Positions 1 through 5,056 are shown, counted from the stretch's first letter. The stretch: 6,438 nt of DNA from an uncultured Clostridia bacterium (GCA_948976265.1 CARFUA010000002.1:1-6438); one strand, 5' to 3'. Notes: generated by a model not told the origin, from the letters alone. Translations and numbers: made by a program.

Positions 1-212
1 TTTTCTTCATAATAGCCAGTTCCCAAATCCGCCACGACCAATTCCACATCTTCTTTCACCGTTTCCACTTTATTTTTATCAACCGCTGAAGTCGCTCTTT
101 TCAAAATTCCTTGTTCTCCTGCTATTAAATTTAAACTCACGCCTGCCAAGATAAGTAAAACTATAATTGTAATAACAAGCGCAATCAATGTGATTCCTCT
201 GCATTTTTTCAT
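1..212 (-). CDS. Type IV pilin-like prepilin, N-terminal part (3' end outside window)
   Basis: The first 70 codons are present and the gene continues past the left edge. After a short basic leader (MKKCRG) comes a long hydrophobic helix, ITLIALVITIIVLLILAGVS, then a GEQGILKRA segment and a hydrophilic stretch. This is the layout of a prepilin-type N-terminal cleavage/methylation domain: a prepilin peptidase would cut after Gly6 and the helix would pack in the pilus core or anchor the protein in the membrane. The helix carries Ala at position +5 of the mature protein, where classical type IV pilins have Glu; I recall this variant as common in clostridial proteins with this N-terminus. The ATG at 210–212 is preceded by AAGGAGA (220–226) with 7 nt spacing, so the start is secure. 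The C-terminal domain is not visible, so major pilin, minor pilin or another surface protein all remain possible. Confidence 0.85.
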   Translation of the reverse strand, partial: MKKCRGITLIALVITIIVLLILAGVSLNLIAGEQGILKRATSAVDKNKVETVKEDVELVVADLGTGYYEE

Positions 213-280
213 TTTCTATTCTCCTTTTCTTATTTATTCGAACTTTATGTTTTTTAGGCGCATAGACCCCCTTTAAATCA

Positions 281-309
281 ATTTTAAGACGTGTTTACGT
301 AAAAATCAA
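281..309 (-). promoter_or_regulatory. Predicted sigma-A-type promoter of the prepilin gene
   Basis: Read on the minus strand: -35 TTGATT (304–309), 17-nt spacer, -10 TAAAAT (281–286). This implies a leader of about 60 nt before the start codon at 212. The spacer contains the 10-bp palindrome TTTACGTAAA. Transcription starting here would make the prepilin independent of the small gene upstream. Confidence 0.55.
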
Positions 310-332
310 TCATTTTTCATTAAACAGCACAA

Positions 333-362
333 AAATACATACTACATAAGTAGTATGTATTT
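333..362 (-). terminator. Perfect 13-bp inverted repeat, probable terminator of the small upstream gene
   Basis: The arms AAATACATACTAC (333–345) and GTAGTATGTATTT (350–362) match perfectly around a 4-nt loop. On the minus strand the second arm runs into TTTTTG, giving a short U-tract, and the site lies 36 nt after the stop codon of the small gene at 398–478. Only three of the 13 pairs are G:C, which is weak for an intrinsic terminator, so a protein-binding operator is a real alternative. Confidence 0.45.
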
Positions 363-380
363 CCTTTTGGTATCATAAAT

Positions 381-396
381 AAACACTTGCGTGTTT
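381..396 (-). terminator. Short hairpin directly after the small gene's stop
   Basis: On the minus strand AAACAC-GCAA-GTGTTT forms a 6-bp stem closed by a GNRA-type GCAA loop and followed by ATTTATG. It begins one base after the TAG stop of the small gene. The stem is short and the T-run is broken, so it is at best a weak terminator or a 3'-end stabilising hairpin acting with the longer inverted repeat downstream. Confidence 0.3.
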
Positions 397-397
397 C

Positions 398-478
398 CTA
401 TAAAACTACATGTGTGTGTGTATGTACAGCGCCAAGGCTTTGCGATATTTTTTTGAATTCTTTAACTACATTTTTCAT
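398..478 (-). CDS. Small peptide gene, 26 residues, function unknown
   Basis: The reading frame is ATG (476–478) to TAG (398–400). A strong AAGGGAGA-type ribosome binding site sits just upstream and a consensus promoter lies at 520–548. The peptide starts MKNVVKEFKKISQSLG, which can form an amphipathic helix with V4, V5, F8, I11 and L15 on one face and lysines on the other. It ends with a histidine-rich HTHTHVVL tail. The tail is encoded by an alternating CA/TG run (411–421), so slippage there would change the C-terminus. There is no signal peptide, no cysteine and no full membrane helix. I do not recognise a family. In size and amphipathic character it resembles peripheral membrane peptides such as SpoVM, but the sequence does not match it. 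It could also be a leader peptide, a signalling peptide, or a chance frame inside a small RNA. The upstream and downstream signals are the main support for calling it a gene. Confidence 0.5.
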   Translation of the reverse strand: MKNVVKEFKKISQSLGAVHTHTHVVL

Positions 479-494
479 CTTTCGTTCTCCCTTT

Positions 495-508
495 TGTTAT
501 GAATAACA
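495..508. promoter_or_regulatory. Operator-like dyad in the small gene's leader
   Basis: TGTTAT-GA-ATAACA is a perfect 6-bp dyad with a 2-bp centre. It lies about 12 nt downstream of the -10 box of the small gene's promoter, just after the expected transcription start. That position suits a repressor site. No cognate regulator is visible in the window. Confidence 0.3.
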
Positions 509-519
509 TTGTTTCTTTT

Positions 520-548
520 AGTATATTTCATATTTTTGATTTTGGCAA
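520..548 (-). promoter_or_regulatory. Consensus-like promoter of the small peptide gene
   Basis: Minus strand: -35 TTGCCA (543–548), exact 17-nt spacer, -10 TATACT (520–525). Start of transcription is expected near 513, giving a leader of about 35 nt that contains the dyad at 495–508 and the ribosome binding site. It lies 31 nt beyond the mbl stop codon, so the small gene need not depend on read-through from mbl. Confidence 0.6.
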
Positions 549-578
549 GGGTTTGTTTAAAATATTTTAAAAATCACA

Positions 579-1577
579 CTATCCTCTTCTTGTTCGATCC
601 AATTTATCCAAATTATCCAGCGCTTTTCCCGTTCCAATTGCTACACATGAGATAGAATCTTCAGCAATCATCACATTAATGCCTGTTTTTTCTTGAATTA
701 ATTTGTCTAAACCATCCACCAAACAGCCACCGCCTGTCATATAAATTCCTTTGTCACTAATATCTGAAGCAAGCTCTGGTGGTGTTTTTTCTAGAACATT
801 ATGAACCGCATCTACAATTAACATTGAAGGTTCTTCTAATGCTTCTAGCATTTCGCTTGAATAGACTGTAATCGTTCTTGGCAAACCAGTTAACAAATCG
901 CGTCCTCGCACGTCCATTTCCATATCTTGAAATTTAGGATAAACACAACCAATATTTAATTTCAACTCTTCCGCCGTTCTTTCTCCAATCATCACATTGT
1001 GTCTTTTCTTAATATATTTCACAATTGCTTCATCAAACTTATCACCAGCTATTTTAATGGAAGTACTTACTACAGAACCGCCTAGTGATATGACTGCAAT
1101 ATCTGTTGTTCCTCCACCAATATCAACAATCATATTTCCAGATGGCTTGGAAATATCTAATCCAGCACCAATTGCAGCAGCAATGGGTTCTTCAATTAAA
1201 TAAACTCTTCTAGCACCTGCATTGGAGGCAGCGTCAATTACAGCTTTTCTCTCTACTTCTGTTACTTGAGAAGGAATACATATCATAATTCTAGGGGCAA
1301 ATAAAAATTTCCCCCCTATCTTTCCAATGAAATATTTTAACATTTTTTCTGTAACCGTATAATCTGAAATCACACCTTCACGAAGTGGTCTAGTTGCCAC
1401 AATATTTCCTGGCGTCCTTCCCAACATTCTTCTAGCTTCATGACCAACCGCCAAAACTTCACCCGTTATATTATTGACTGCAACAACGGAAGGTTCTCTT
1501 AATACAATCCCTTTTCCTTTTACATAAGCAATTACGGTAGCTGTCCCCAAATCGATTCCTATATCTTGTCCAAACAT
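579..1577 (-). CDS. mbl: MreB/Mbl-family actin homologue, cell-shape determinant
   Basis: A 332-residue bacterial actin, full length for the family. It polymerises on ATP at the inner face of the membrane and guides lateral wall synthesis by the elongasome. Visible motifs are the phosphate-1 loop DIGIDLGTA (5–13), the phosphate-2 loop VDIGGGTTDIAV (151–162), IEEPIAAAIGAG (128–139), the GERTAEELK segment (198–206) and the adenosine motif GIYMTGGGCLVDGL (277–290). The start MFGQDIGIDLGTA and the end ALDNLDKL match the Bacillus Mbl pattern better than MreB, but I cannot exclude that this is the organism's general MreB. No mreC or mreD is adjacent. The ATG at 1575–1577 fits the family N-terminus. 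An in-frame TTG directly before it (1578–1580) has better spacing (7 nt rather than 10) to the AAGGGA ribosome binding site, so a one-residue-longer start is possible. No GC-rich terminator follows; only an AT palindrome (556–571) lies past the stop. Confidence 0.93.
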   Translation of the reverse strand: MFGQDIGIDLGTATVIAYVKGKGIVLREPSVVAVNNITGEVLAVGHEARRMLGRTPGNIVATRPLREGVISDYTVTEKMLKYFIGKIGGKFLFAPRIMICIPSQVTEVERKAVIDAASNAGARRVYLIEEPIAAAIGAGLDISKPSGNMIVDIGGGTTDIAVISLGGSVVSTSIKIAGDKFDEAIVKYIKKRHNVMIGERTAEELKLNIGCVYPKFQDMEMDVRGRDLLTGLPRTITVYSSEMLEALEEPSMLIVDAVHNVLEKTPPELASDISDKGIYMTGGGCLVDGLDKLIQEKTGINVMIAEDSISCVAIGTGKALDNLDKLDRTRRG

Positions 1578-1640
1578 CAACTTCTCTTCCCTTCTAAAAA
1601 TAACGTTATCTATCTATTTGTTTTTTCCTTTTGGTTTTTT

Positions 1641-1673
1641 ATTACAGTTATATTACAATTATATTACATTTCT
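1641..1673. repeat. Three tandem 11-bp repeats across the mbl promoter
   Basis: ATTACAGTTAT, ATTACAATTAT and ATTACATTTCT follow one another without gaps at 1641–1651, 1652–1662 and 1663–1673. The third copy also forms the inverted repeat TTACA-TTTC-TGTAA (1664–1677). The 11-bp period places the TTACA cores about one helical turn apart, on the same face of the DNA. The repeats cover the -10 box and the expected start site of mbl, a good position for cooperative repression. They might instead be chance order in AT-rich DNA. Confidence 0.6.
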
Positions 1674-1686
1674 GTAAAAATTTCAA
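1658..1686 (-). promoter_or_regulatory. Sigma-A-type promoter of mbl
   Basis: Minus strand: -35 TTGAAA (1681–1686), exact 17-nt spacer, perfect -10 TATAAT (1658–1663). The expected leader is about 75 nt. The element overlaps the tandem TTACA repeats at 1641–1673 and lies about 30 bp from the divergent glycosyltransferase promoter. Confidence 0.7.
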
Positions 1687-1713
1687 CCTCTTTTTGAAAT
1701 TTTAATCAATATC

Positions 1714-1742
1714 TTGCATTTTTTTTCCATTTATGATATATT
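1714..1742 (+). promoter_or_regulatory. Sigma-A-type promoter of the glycosyltransferase gene
   Basis: -35 TTGCAT (1714–1719), 17-nt spacer, -10 TATATT (1737–1742). Transcription would start near 1749, leaving a leader of about 28 nt with the AAGGAG ribosome binding site at 1765–1770. Confidence 0.55.
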
Positions 1743-1776
1743 TTCGTTGAAAATACAGTAATATAAGGAGAAAATT

Positions 1777-2709
1777 ATGAACAAAATTTCAATTATTGTA
1801 CCTTGTTACAATGAAGAAAAATCATTGCCTTTGTTTTATGAAGAATTAATCAAATATGTTAATCAATTTGCGGACAGCATAAAATTTGAATTTCTTTTGG
1901 TGAATGATGGCTCAACTGATAACACATTAAACACCATCAAAGATTTACTAAAAACCGATGAGCGTATTAAATATATCTCTTTTTCCAGAAATTTTGGAAA
2001 AGAAGCCGCCATTTATGCTGGACTTGAAAAATCAACTGGGGATTTCGTAACCATTATGGATGCTGATTTGCAAGACCCACCCTCTTTGCTTTTGGAAATG
2101 TATCATGCTGTGACAGAGGAAAACTTTGATGCCGTAGGCACACACCGTTCAACTCGTAAAGGTGAACCCTTTCTTCGCAGTTTTTTTGCCAAACTATTTT
2201 ATCGCATTATCAATCGTGTCACAAAATTTGAAATGGTTGATGGCGCACGCGATTATATTTTTATGAAACGAACTGTCGTTAACGCCATTTTATCTTTAAA
2301 AGAATATAATCGTTATTCCAAAGGACTTTTCAGCTTTGTTGGATTTAATGTTAAATGGATTGAATATGAAAATATCAAAAGAGTGGCTGGGCAAACTAAA
2401 TGGTCATTTTGGAAATTATTGTCTTATGCTTTGGAAGGAATCACTGCATTTACAACTACTCCCTTAATTTTTTCTTCTATTCTTGGCCTTCTTTTTTGTA
2501 TGATTTCTTTTATCCTTATTTTGATTATCATTATCAAAACTTTAATTCTTGGCGATCCAACTAGTGGTTGGCCGTCTTTGGTATGTATTATATTTATGGC
2601 AAGTGGTATTCAACTTTTCTCTCTTGGTATTATTGGACAATACTTGTCTAAAACTTATTTAGAAGTCAAAAAAAGACCGATTTATATCATTCAAGATACT
2701 AATTTATAA
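1777..2709 (+). CDS. Membrane-anchored family 2 glycosyltransferase (polyprenyl-phosphate type)
   Basis: A 310-residue protein with an N-terminal GT2 domain and two C-terminal membrane helices, the layout of GtrB/CsbB/YkoT-type enzymes. These transfer a sugar from a nucleotide sugar to undecaprenyl phosphate at the cytoplasmic face, to supply lipid-linked sugar for decorating wall polymers or other glycans. Visible are SIIVPCYNEE (5–14), VNDGSTD (42–48), the NFGKEAAIYAGL donor-domain segment (72–83), the metal-binding DADLQDPP (95–102), MVDGARDYIFM (153–163), the GQTKWSFWKL amphipathic segment (205–214), membrane helices at about 231–257 and 264–290, and the typical EVKKRPIYII tail (296–305). 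AAGGAG stands 6 nt before the ATG. It is monocistronic, and no flippase (GtrA) or polytopic GtrC-type transferase lies in the window. The sugar cannot be told from the sequence. Confidence 0.9.
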   Translation: MNKISIIVPCYNEEKSLPLFYEELIKYVNQFADSIKFEFLLVNDGSTDNTLNTIKDLLKTDERIKYISFSRNFGKEAAIYAGLEKSTGDFVTIMDADLQDPPSLLLEMYHAVTEENFDAVGTHRSTRKGEPFLRSFFAKLFYRIINRVTKFEMVDGARDYIFMKRTVVNAILSLKEYNRYSKGLFSFVGFNVKWIEYENIKRVAGQTKWSFWKLLSYALEGITAFTTTPLIFSSILGLLFCMISFILILIIIIKTLILGDPTSGWPSLVCIIFMASGIQLFSLGIIGQYLSKTYLEVKKRPIYIIQDTNL

Positions 2710-2715
2710 AAAATC

Positions 2716-2740
2716 AGGCACAGAAAATACTGTGCCTTTT
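2716..2740. terminator. Bidirectional terminator between convergent genes
   Basis: Stem AGGCACAG (2716–2723) / CTGTGCCT (2730–2737), 6-nt loop, T-run on the plus strand (2737–2740) and a run of Ts after GA on the minus strand. It starts 6 nt past the glycosyltransferase stop and touches the TAA of the DUF4363 gene, so one hairpin serves both transcripts. Confidence 0.85.
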
Positions 2741-3128
2741 AAAATAAATTTTTCCATTTTAACTGATTTTTCTCTTCAATATGTTCCAACATAAATTTCA
2801 AATCTGCAATATTTTGAAATAATTCATCCGTATCTCCTGTATCAAAATTGGATTCAATTAATATAATATCGCCACTTATTTTTTCAAGCTCATTATGCTC
2901 CACAAACAAAGCAAGCTTTTCCACTTCTTCTTTCCATTTTTCTTCTAACCCATAAAATTCACTTTTGGCTTCGGATTGATTTTCTTCCTTCATCTTATTT
3001 TCAACACTTAAAATTCCGTTTCTCATCCATTCCACGGAACTTACCAAATTATAATTGGTTCGATTATCAATAACAAACACAAGTATCAAAATAACGCTAA
3101 TAATTAAATATTCCTTCAAAAATCTCAT
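2739..3128 (-). CDS. DUF4363 family membrane-anchored protein
   Basis: A 129-residue protein with one N-terminal membrane helix (about 6–20) and a mostly alpha-helical domain outside the helix. The blocks LEEKWKEEVEKLALFVEHNELEKI (61–84) and IADLKFMLEHIEEKNQLKWKNLF (107–129) match the DUF4363 pattern I know from clostridial proteins encoded beside DUF421 genes. No enzymatic motif is visible and the biochemical role is unknown. It is the second gene of an operon: its ATG (3126–3128) lies one base after the TAA of the DUF421 gene, and its ribosome binding site (AGAGGTGA) lies inside the end of that gene, so translational coupling is likely. The stop codon overlaps the bidirectional terminator. 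The family call is from memory of the sequence pattern and the neighbour. Confidence 0.75.
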   Translation of the reverse strand: MRFLKEYLIISVILILVFVIDNRTNYNLVSSVEWMRNGILSVENKMKEENQSEAKSEFYGLEEKWKEEVEKLALFVEHNELEKISGDIILIESNFDTGDTDELFQNIADLKFMLEHIEEKNQLKWKNLF

Positions 3129-3129
3129 C

Positions 3130-3804
3130 TTACTTCACCTCTTTACGCTGGCAAAAAATACTGCCATTTCCACTTAATACCACAATTAACGCTTCTTCTG
3201 GACGCATATGAAATTTGGAAACTTGTTTTTTTAGCCAATTATAATCTTTTCCCAGTTTCACTAAATTTTCCGTCATTATTTTTCCATCTATAACCAAGTC
3301 GTAAGAAATTCCCACATATTCTGGCTCTATCCCAAAATCTTCTGGCGTTGTACCTCTTTTGGCAGGTTTAGGAATAACGGTAATTTGTCCACTTGTTTCC
3401 AAAATTGCATATTCCACATCTTCCAAATTAAATACGCCATTGACACGTAATCTTTCTTGCAATTCATTAATTGTAAAATTTTCTTTTATCATTGCTTGTT
3501 CATCAATTTTCCCGCGAAACATCAAAATTCTAGGTTTACCACAAATAATTTCTCGCATACGAATACTTTTCAAATTAATCACTGAAATTACAATATGCAT
3601 CATTAGTAAACCAAGAATTGGAATAATACCATATAAAATGGGAATTCCAGTTTCTGACATCGGCGTAGTTGCCAAATCTGCAATCATAATAGAAATGACC
3701 AACTCAAATGGTTGCAATTGGCTAATTTCACGTTTTCCCATAAAACGCATAACAATCAATACCAAAACATAAAGAAAAATTGTTCTTACAAATATCAGTA
3801 CCAT
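3130..3804 (-). CDS. DUF421 (YetF-like) membrane protein
   Basis: A 224-residue protein, normal for the family. Membrane helices are at about 2–20, 33–47 and 55–77, followed by a cytosolic alpha/beta domain. The family hallmark RFMGKREISQLQPFELVI (20–37) is intact, as are CGKPRILMFRGKIDEQAM (88–105), INELQERLRVNGVFNLEDVE (112–131) and AILETSGQITVIPKP (133–147). Bacillus members include YetF, YrbG and YkjA, and DUF421 proteins have been tied to the spore inner membrane and heat resistance in Bacillus; the molecular function is not settled. It is first in a two-gene operon with DUF4363. The ATG at 3804 is 12 nt from the nearest ribosome-binding-like AGAAGGG, a long spacing, but there is no better in-frame start and the N-terminus fits the family. 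No convincing sigma-A promoter was found for it. Confidence 0.9.
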   Translation of the reverse strand: MVLIFVRTIFLYVLVLIVMRFMGKREISQLQPFELVISIMIADLATTPMSETGIPILYGIIPILGLLMMHIVISVINLKSIRMREIICGKPRILMFRGKIDEQAMIKENFTINELQERLRVNGVFNLEDVEYAILETSGQITVIPKPAKRGTTPEDFGIEPEYVGISYDLVIDGKIMTENLVKLGKDYNWLKKQVSKFHMRPEEALIVVLSGNGSIFCQRKEVK

Positions 3805-3875
3805 TTCAACTAAAAACCCTTCTTGAAAATTTTATATGAATATTTTTTGCAAAAATCCTCAAAATATACTTATAT

Positions 3876-3904
3876 AATATTTATTTTATTGTGAAATAAA
3901 TATT
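3876..3904. repeat. Perfect 11-bp inverted repeat upstream of the holin-like gene
   Basis: AATATTTATTT (3876–3886) pairs with AAATAAATATT (3894–3904) around TATTGTG. It contains only A and T in the arms. It lies in the divergent region between the DUF421 gene and the holin-like gene, near a TATAAT (3873–3878), and could be an operator for either. Confidence 0.4.
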
Positions 3905-3918
3905 TATTGAAACATTTT

Positions 3919-3939
3919 AATTGTTTATTACAAACAATT
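3919..3939. repeat. Second inverted repeat, just before the holin-like gene's ribosome binding site
   Basis: AATTGTTT (3919–3926) pairs perfectly with AAACAATT (3932–3939) around ATTAC. The right arm ends 5 nt before the AAGGAGG (3945–3951). In the mRNA it could form a weak hairpin that leaves the ribosome binding site free, or the DNA could be a protein-binding dyad. Confidence 0.4.
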
Positions 3940-3958
3940 TTACCAAGGAGGTTCAAAA

Positions 3959-4330
3959 ATGGAGAACAATCATGCACAAACTAACACAACTATGGGAACC
4001 GTTGGTCAAGTCATTGGTAGATTTATCGTAGCAGCTATCATACTTGGTATCACTGCATTTTTTACACCAAATTTCACAATTAATAACTGGTGGAGTTTAG
4101 GTGTAGCAGCGATCGTTTTAAGTGTTATGGATTATCTTATTGTAAAATTTACAGGTTTACACGCAATGGCTTTCGGTAAAGGTTTTGTTGGATTTGTATT
4201 AGCTGTTGTTACATTATATGTAACACAATTTTTAGTTGCTGGTTACTCAATCACCTGGATGGCAGCTATCATTGGTGCTTTAATTTATGGTGTCATTGAT
4301 TATATATTGCCTGGTGAACAGGGCGTATAG
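3959..4330 (+). CDS. Small four-helix membrane protein, YvlD/phage-holin-4-like
   Basis: A 123-residue protein with a polar N-terminus (1–15) and four predicted membrane helices at about 17–36, 45–63, 74–93 and 97–117. It shows an internal duplication: PNFTINNWWSLGVAAIVLSVMDYLI (37–61) is echoed by AGYSITWMAAIIGALIYGVIDYIL (94–117). Each has an aromatic/Ile strand segment followed by a helix ending in DY(L/I). This two-fold layout is that of the YvlD/'phage holin family 4' membrane proteins, which are mostly chromosomal and not proven holins. No phage gene is near, so a lysis role is unlikely; an envelope-stress or membrane role is a guess. The ribosome binding site is ideal (AAGGAGG, 7 nt spacing) and the terminator is very strong, suggesting high expression. 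It stands alone, divergent from the DUF421 operon. Confidence 0.7.
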   Translation: MENNHAQTNTTMGTVGQVIGRFIVAAIILGITAFFTPNFTINNWWSLGVAAIVLSVMDYLIVKFTGLHAMAFGKGFVGFVLAVVTLYVTQFLVAGYSITWMAAIIGALIYGVIDYILPGEQGV

Positions 4331-4337
4331 TAACAAC

Positions 4338-4380
4338 AAAAAGAAATAACTTAGTAAATTTTTCTAAGTTATTTCTTTTT
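4338..4380 (+). terminator. Strong intrinsic terminator of the holin-like gene
   Basis: A 17-bp perfect stem, AAAAAGAAATAACTTAG (4338–4354) with its complement at 4364–4380, closed by a 9-nt loop and running into seven Ts (4376–4382). It begins 7 nt after the stop codon. Confidence 0.9.
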
Positions 4381-4422
4381 TTACTACTTTATAGCATTTT
4401 TCAAAACAAATACAATTTTTTC

Positions 4423-4451
4423 TTGAAAAGTACATAAAAATATGTTATTCT
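4423..4451 (+). promoter_or_regulatory. Sigma-A-type promoter of the unknown 177-residue gene
   Basis: -35 TTGAAA (4423–4428), exact 17-nt spacer, -10 TATTCT (4446–4451). The start of transcription is expected near 4458, giving a leader of about 34 nt. It lies about 40 bp after the previous terminator, so the gene is an independent unit. Confidence 0.55.
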
Positions 4452-4491
4452 TAACTAAGATGAAATACAGTTTATGAAAGGAGCCATTATT

Positions 4492-5025
4492 ATGCTTATT
4501 TCAATCAAAGATATCCAAAAAACAATTCTTCGGTCAACTGCCTTGTTTCAAGACAACACTCCAAAAAGACTATCCAAACAAGAAACCGTAACTATCACAA
4601 ATTATGCATATTCCTTAGGAATTATGTATCCTGCTTCATTCATTCCAGGATTTACTAGAAATTTAAGTTTCTACGGTAAAGGACCCGATGAAATTCTTAG
4701 TAAAGTCTGTGTTGACTTACGAAACTTAGCAATAGTCTATCGCCAGATTGATTTAGAGGATACAATCTCTTTACAATGTAATGAATACCTTATCAAAGTA
4801 TTTTACGCTGCACCAAATGAGAAATTTCCATTAGGCTATTTTCAATTTATGCGCCAAGACACTAAGTCTGGACTATGGTTTCAAAAAGTGGGAAATAAGC
4901 AACCAGCTATCATTACTACTGGAAAAAACATCACTCCTGGTAGTGAACCGACTGTTTTAACTTTAACTTTGACAAATTTTATTTGTCAATGCAAACCAAT
5001 TGGCTATTTTATCATAACAGAATAA
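4492..5025 (+). CDS. Hypothetical protein, 177 residues, not recognised
   Basis: I do not recognise a family. The ATG at 4492 is chosen because AAAGGAG (4477–4483) stands 8 nt before it; an upstream in-frame ATG at 4474 would sit on top of that ribosome binding site and has none of its own. The protein has no signal peptide and no membrane helix. It begins with a basic helical segment (MLISIKDIQKTILRS) and continues with mixed alpha/beta sequence, including GIMYPASFIPGF, FYGKGPDEILSK, EYLIKVFYAAPNEKFPLGYFQF and LWFQKVGNKQP. It ends in beta-rich LTLTLTNFICQCKPIGYFIITE with a CxC pair. Four cysteines are present in total. Its own promoter and a GC-containing terminator show it is a real, self-standing gene. 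Codon use is like that of the neighbours, and nothing in the context gives a function. Confidence 0.8.
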   Translation: MLISIKDIQKTILRSTALFQDNTPKRLSKQETVTITNYAYSLGIMYPASFIPGFTRNLSFYGKGPDEILSKVCVDLRNLAIVYRQIDLEDTISLQCNEYLIKVFYAAPNEKFPLGYFQFMRQDTKSGLWFQKVGNKQPAIITTGKNITPGSEPTVLTLTLTNFICQCKPIGYFIITE

Positions 5026-5029
5026 ACAA

Positions 5030-5056
5030 AAAATCCCCAGTATAACTGGGGGTTTT
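5030..5056. terminator. Bidirectional terminator between convergent genes
   Basis: Stem AAAATCCCCAG (5030–5040) / CTGGGGGTTTT (5046–5056) with one T:G wobble and a TATAA loop. T-runs follow on both strands (4 on plus, 6 on minus). It ends the 177-residue gene 4 nt after its stop and can also stop the deacetylase transcript arriving from 5116. Confidence 0.88.

Noticed and set aside
234..263. 9-codon frame in the prepilin leader after GGGGG
   Set aside because: The G-run is only 3 nt from the ATG, too close to serve as a ribosome binding site, and the peptide shows no attenuator-like codon bias.
213..397. Riboswitch or other structured leader before the prepilin gene
   Set aside because: I looked for a c-di-GMP-type or other conserved aptamer core in the short leader and found none; only the promoter and inverted repeats stand out.
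556..571. 16-bp perfect palindrome TTTAAAATATTTTAAA after mbl as a terminator
   Set aside because: It contains no G:C pair, so it cannot form a stable RNA stem; such palindromes are expected in very AT-rich DNA.
997..1203. 68-codon plus-strand frame inside mbl
   Set aside because: It is antisense to a strongly conserved coding region and has no ribosome binding site or known similarity; a shadow frame.
3359..3772. 137-codon plus-strand frame inside the DUF421 gene
   Set aside because: Antisense to a well-supported gene; its hydrophobicity mirrors the membrane helices of DUF421.
3831..3838. CATATAAA on the minus strand as a sporulation sigma-E/K -10 box for the DUF421 operon
   Set aside because: Tempting because of the spore link of DUF421, but no matching -35 element at the right distance and the motif is common in AT-rich DNA.
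3847..3878. TTGCAA...TATAAT as the holin-like gene's promoter
   Set aside because: Both boxes are good but the spacer is 20 nt, outside the usual 16–18; kept out of the feature list.
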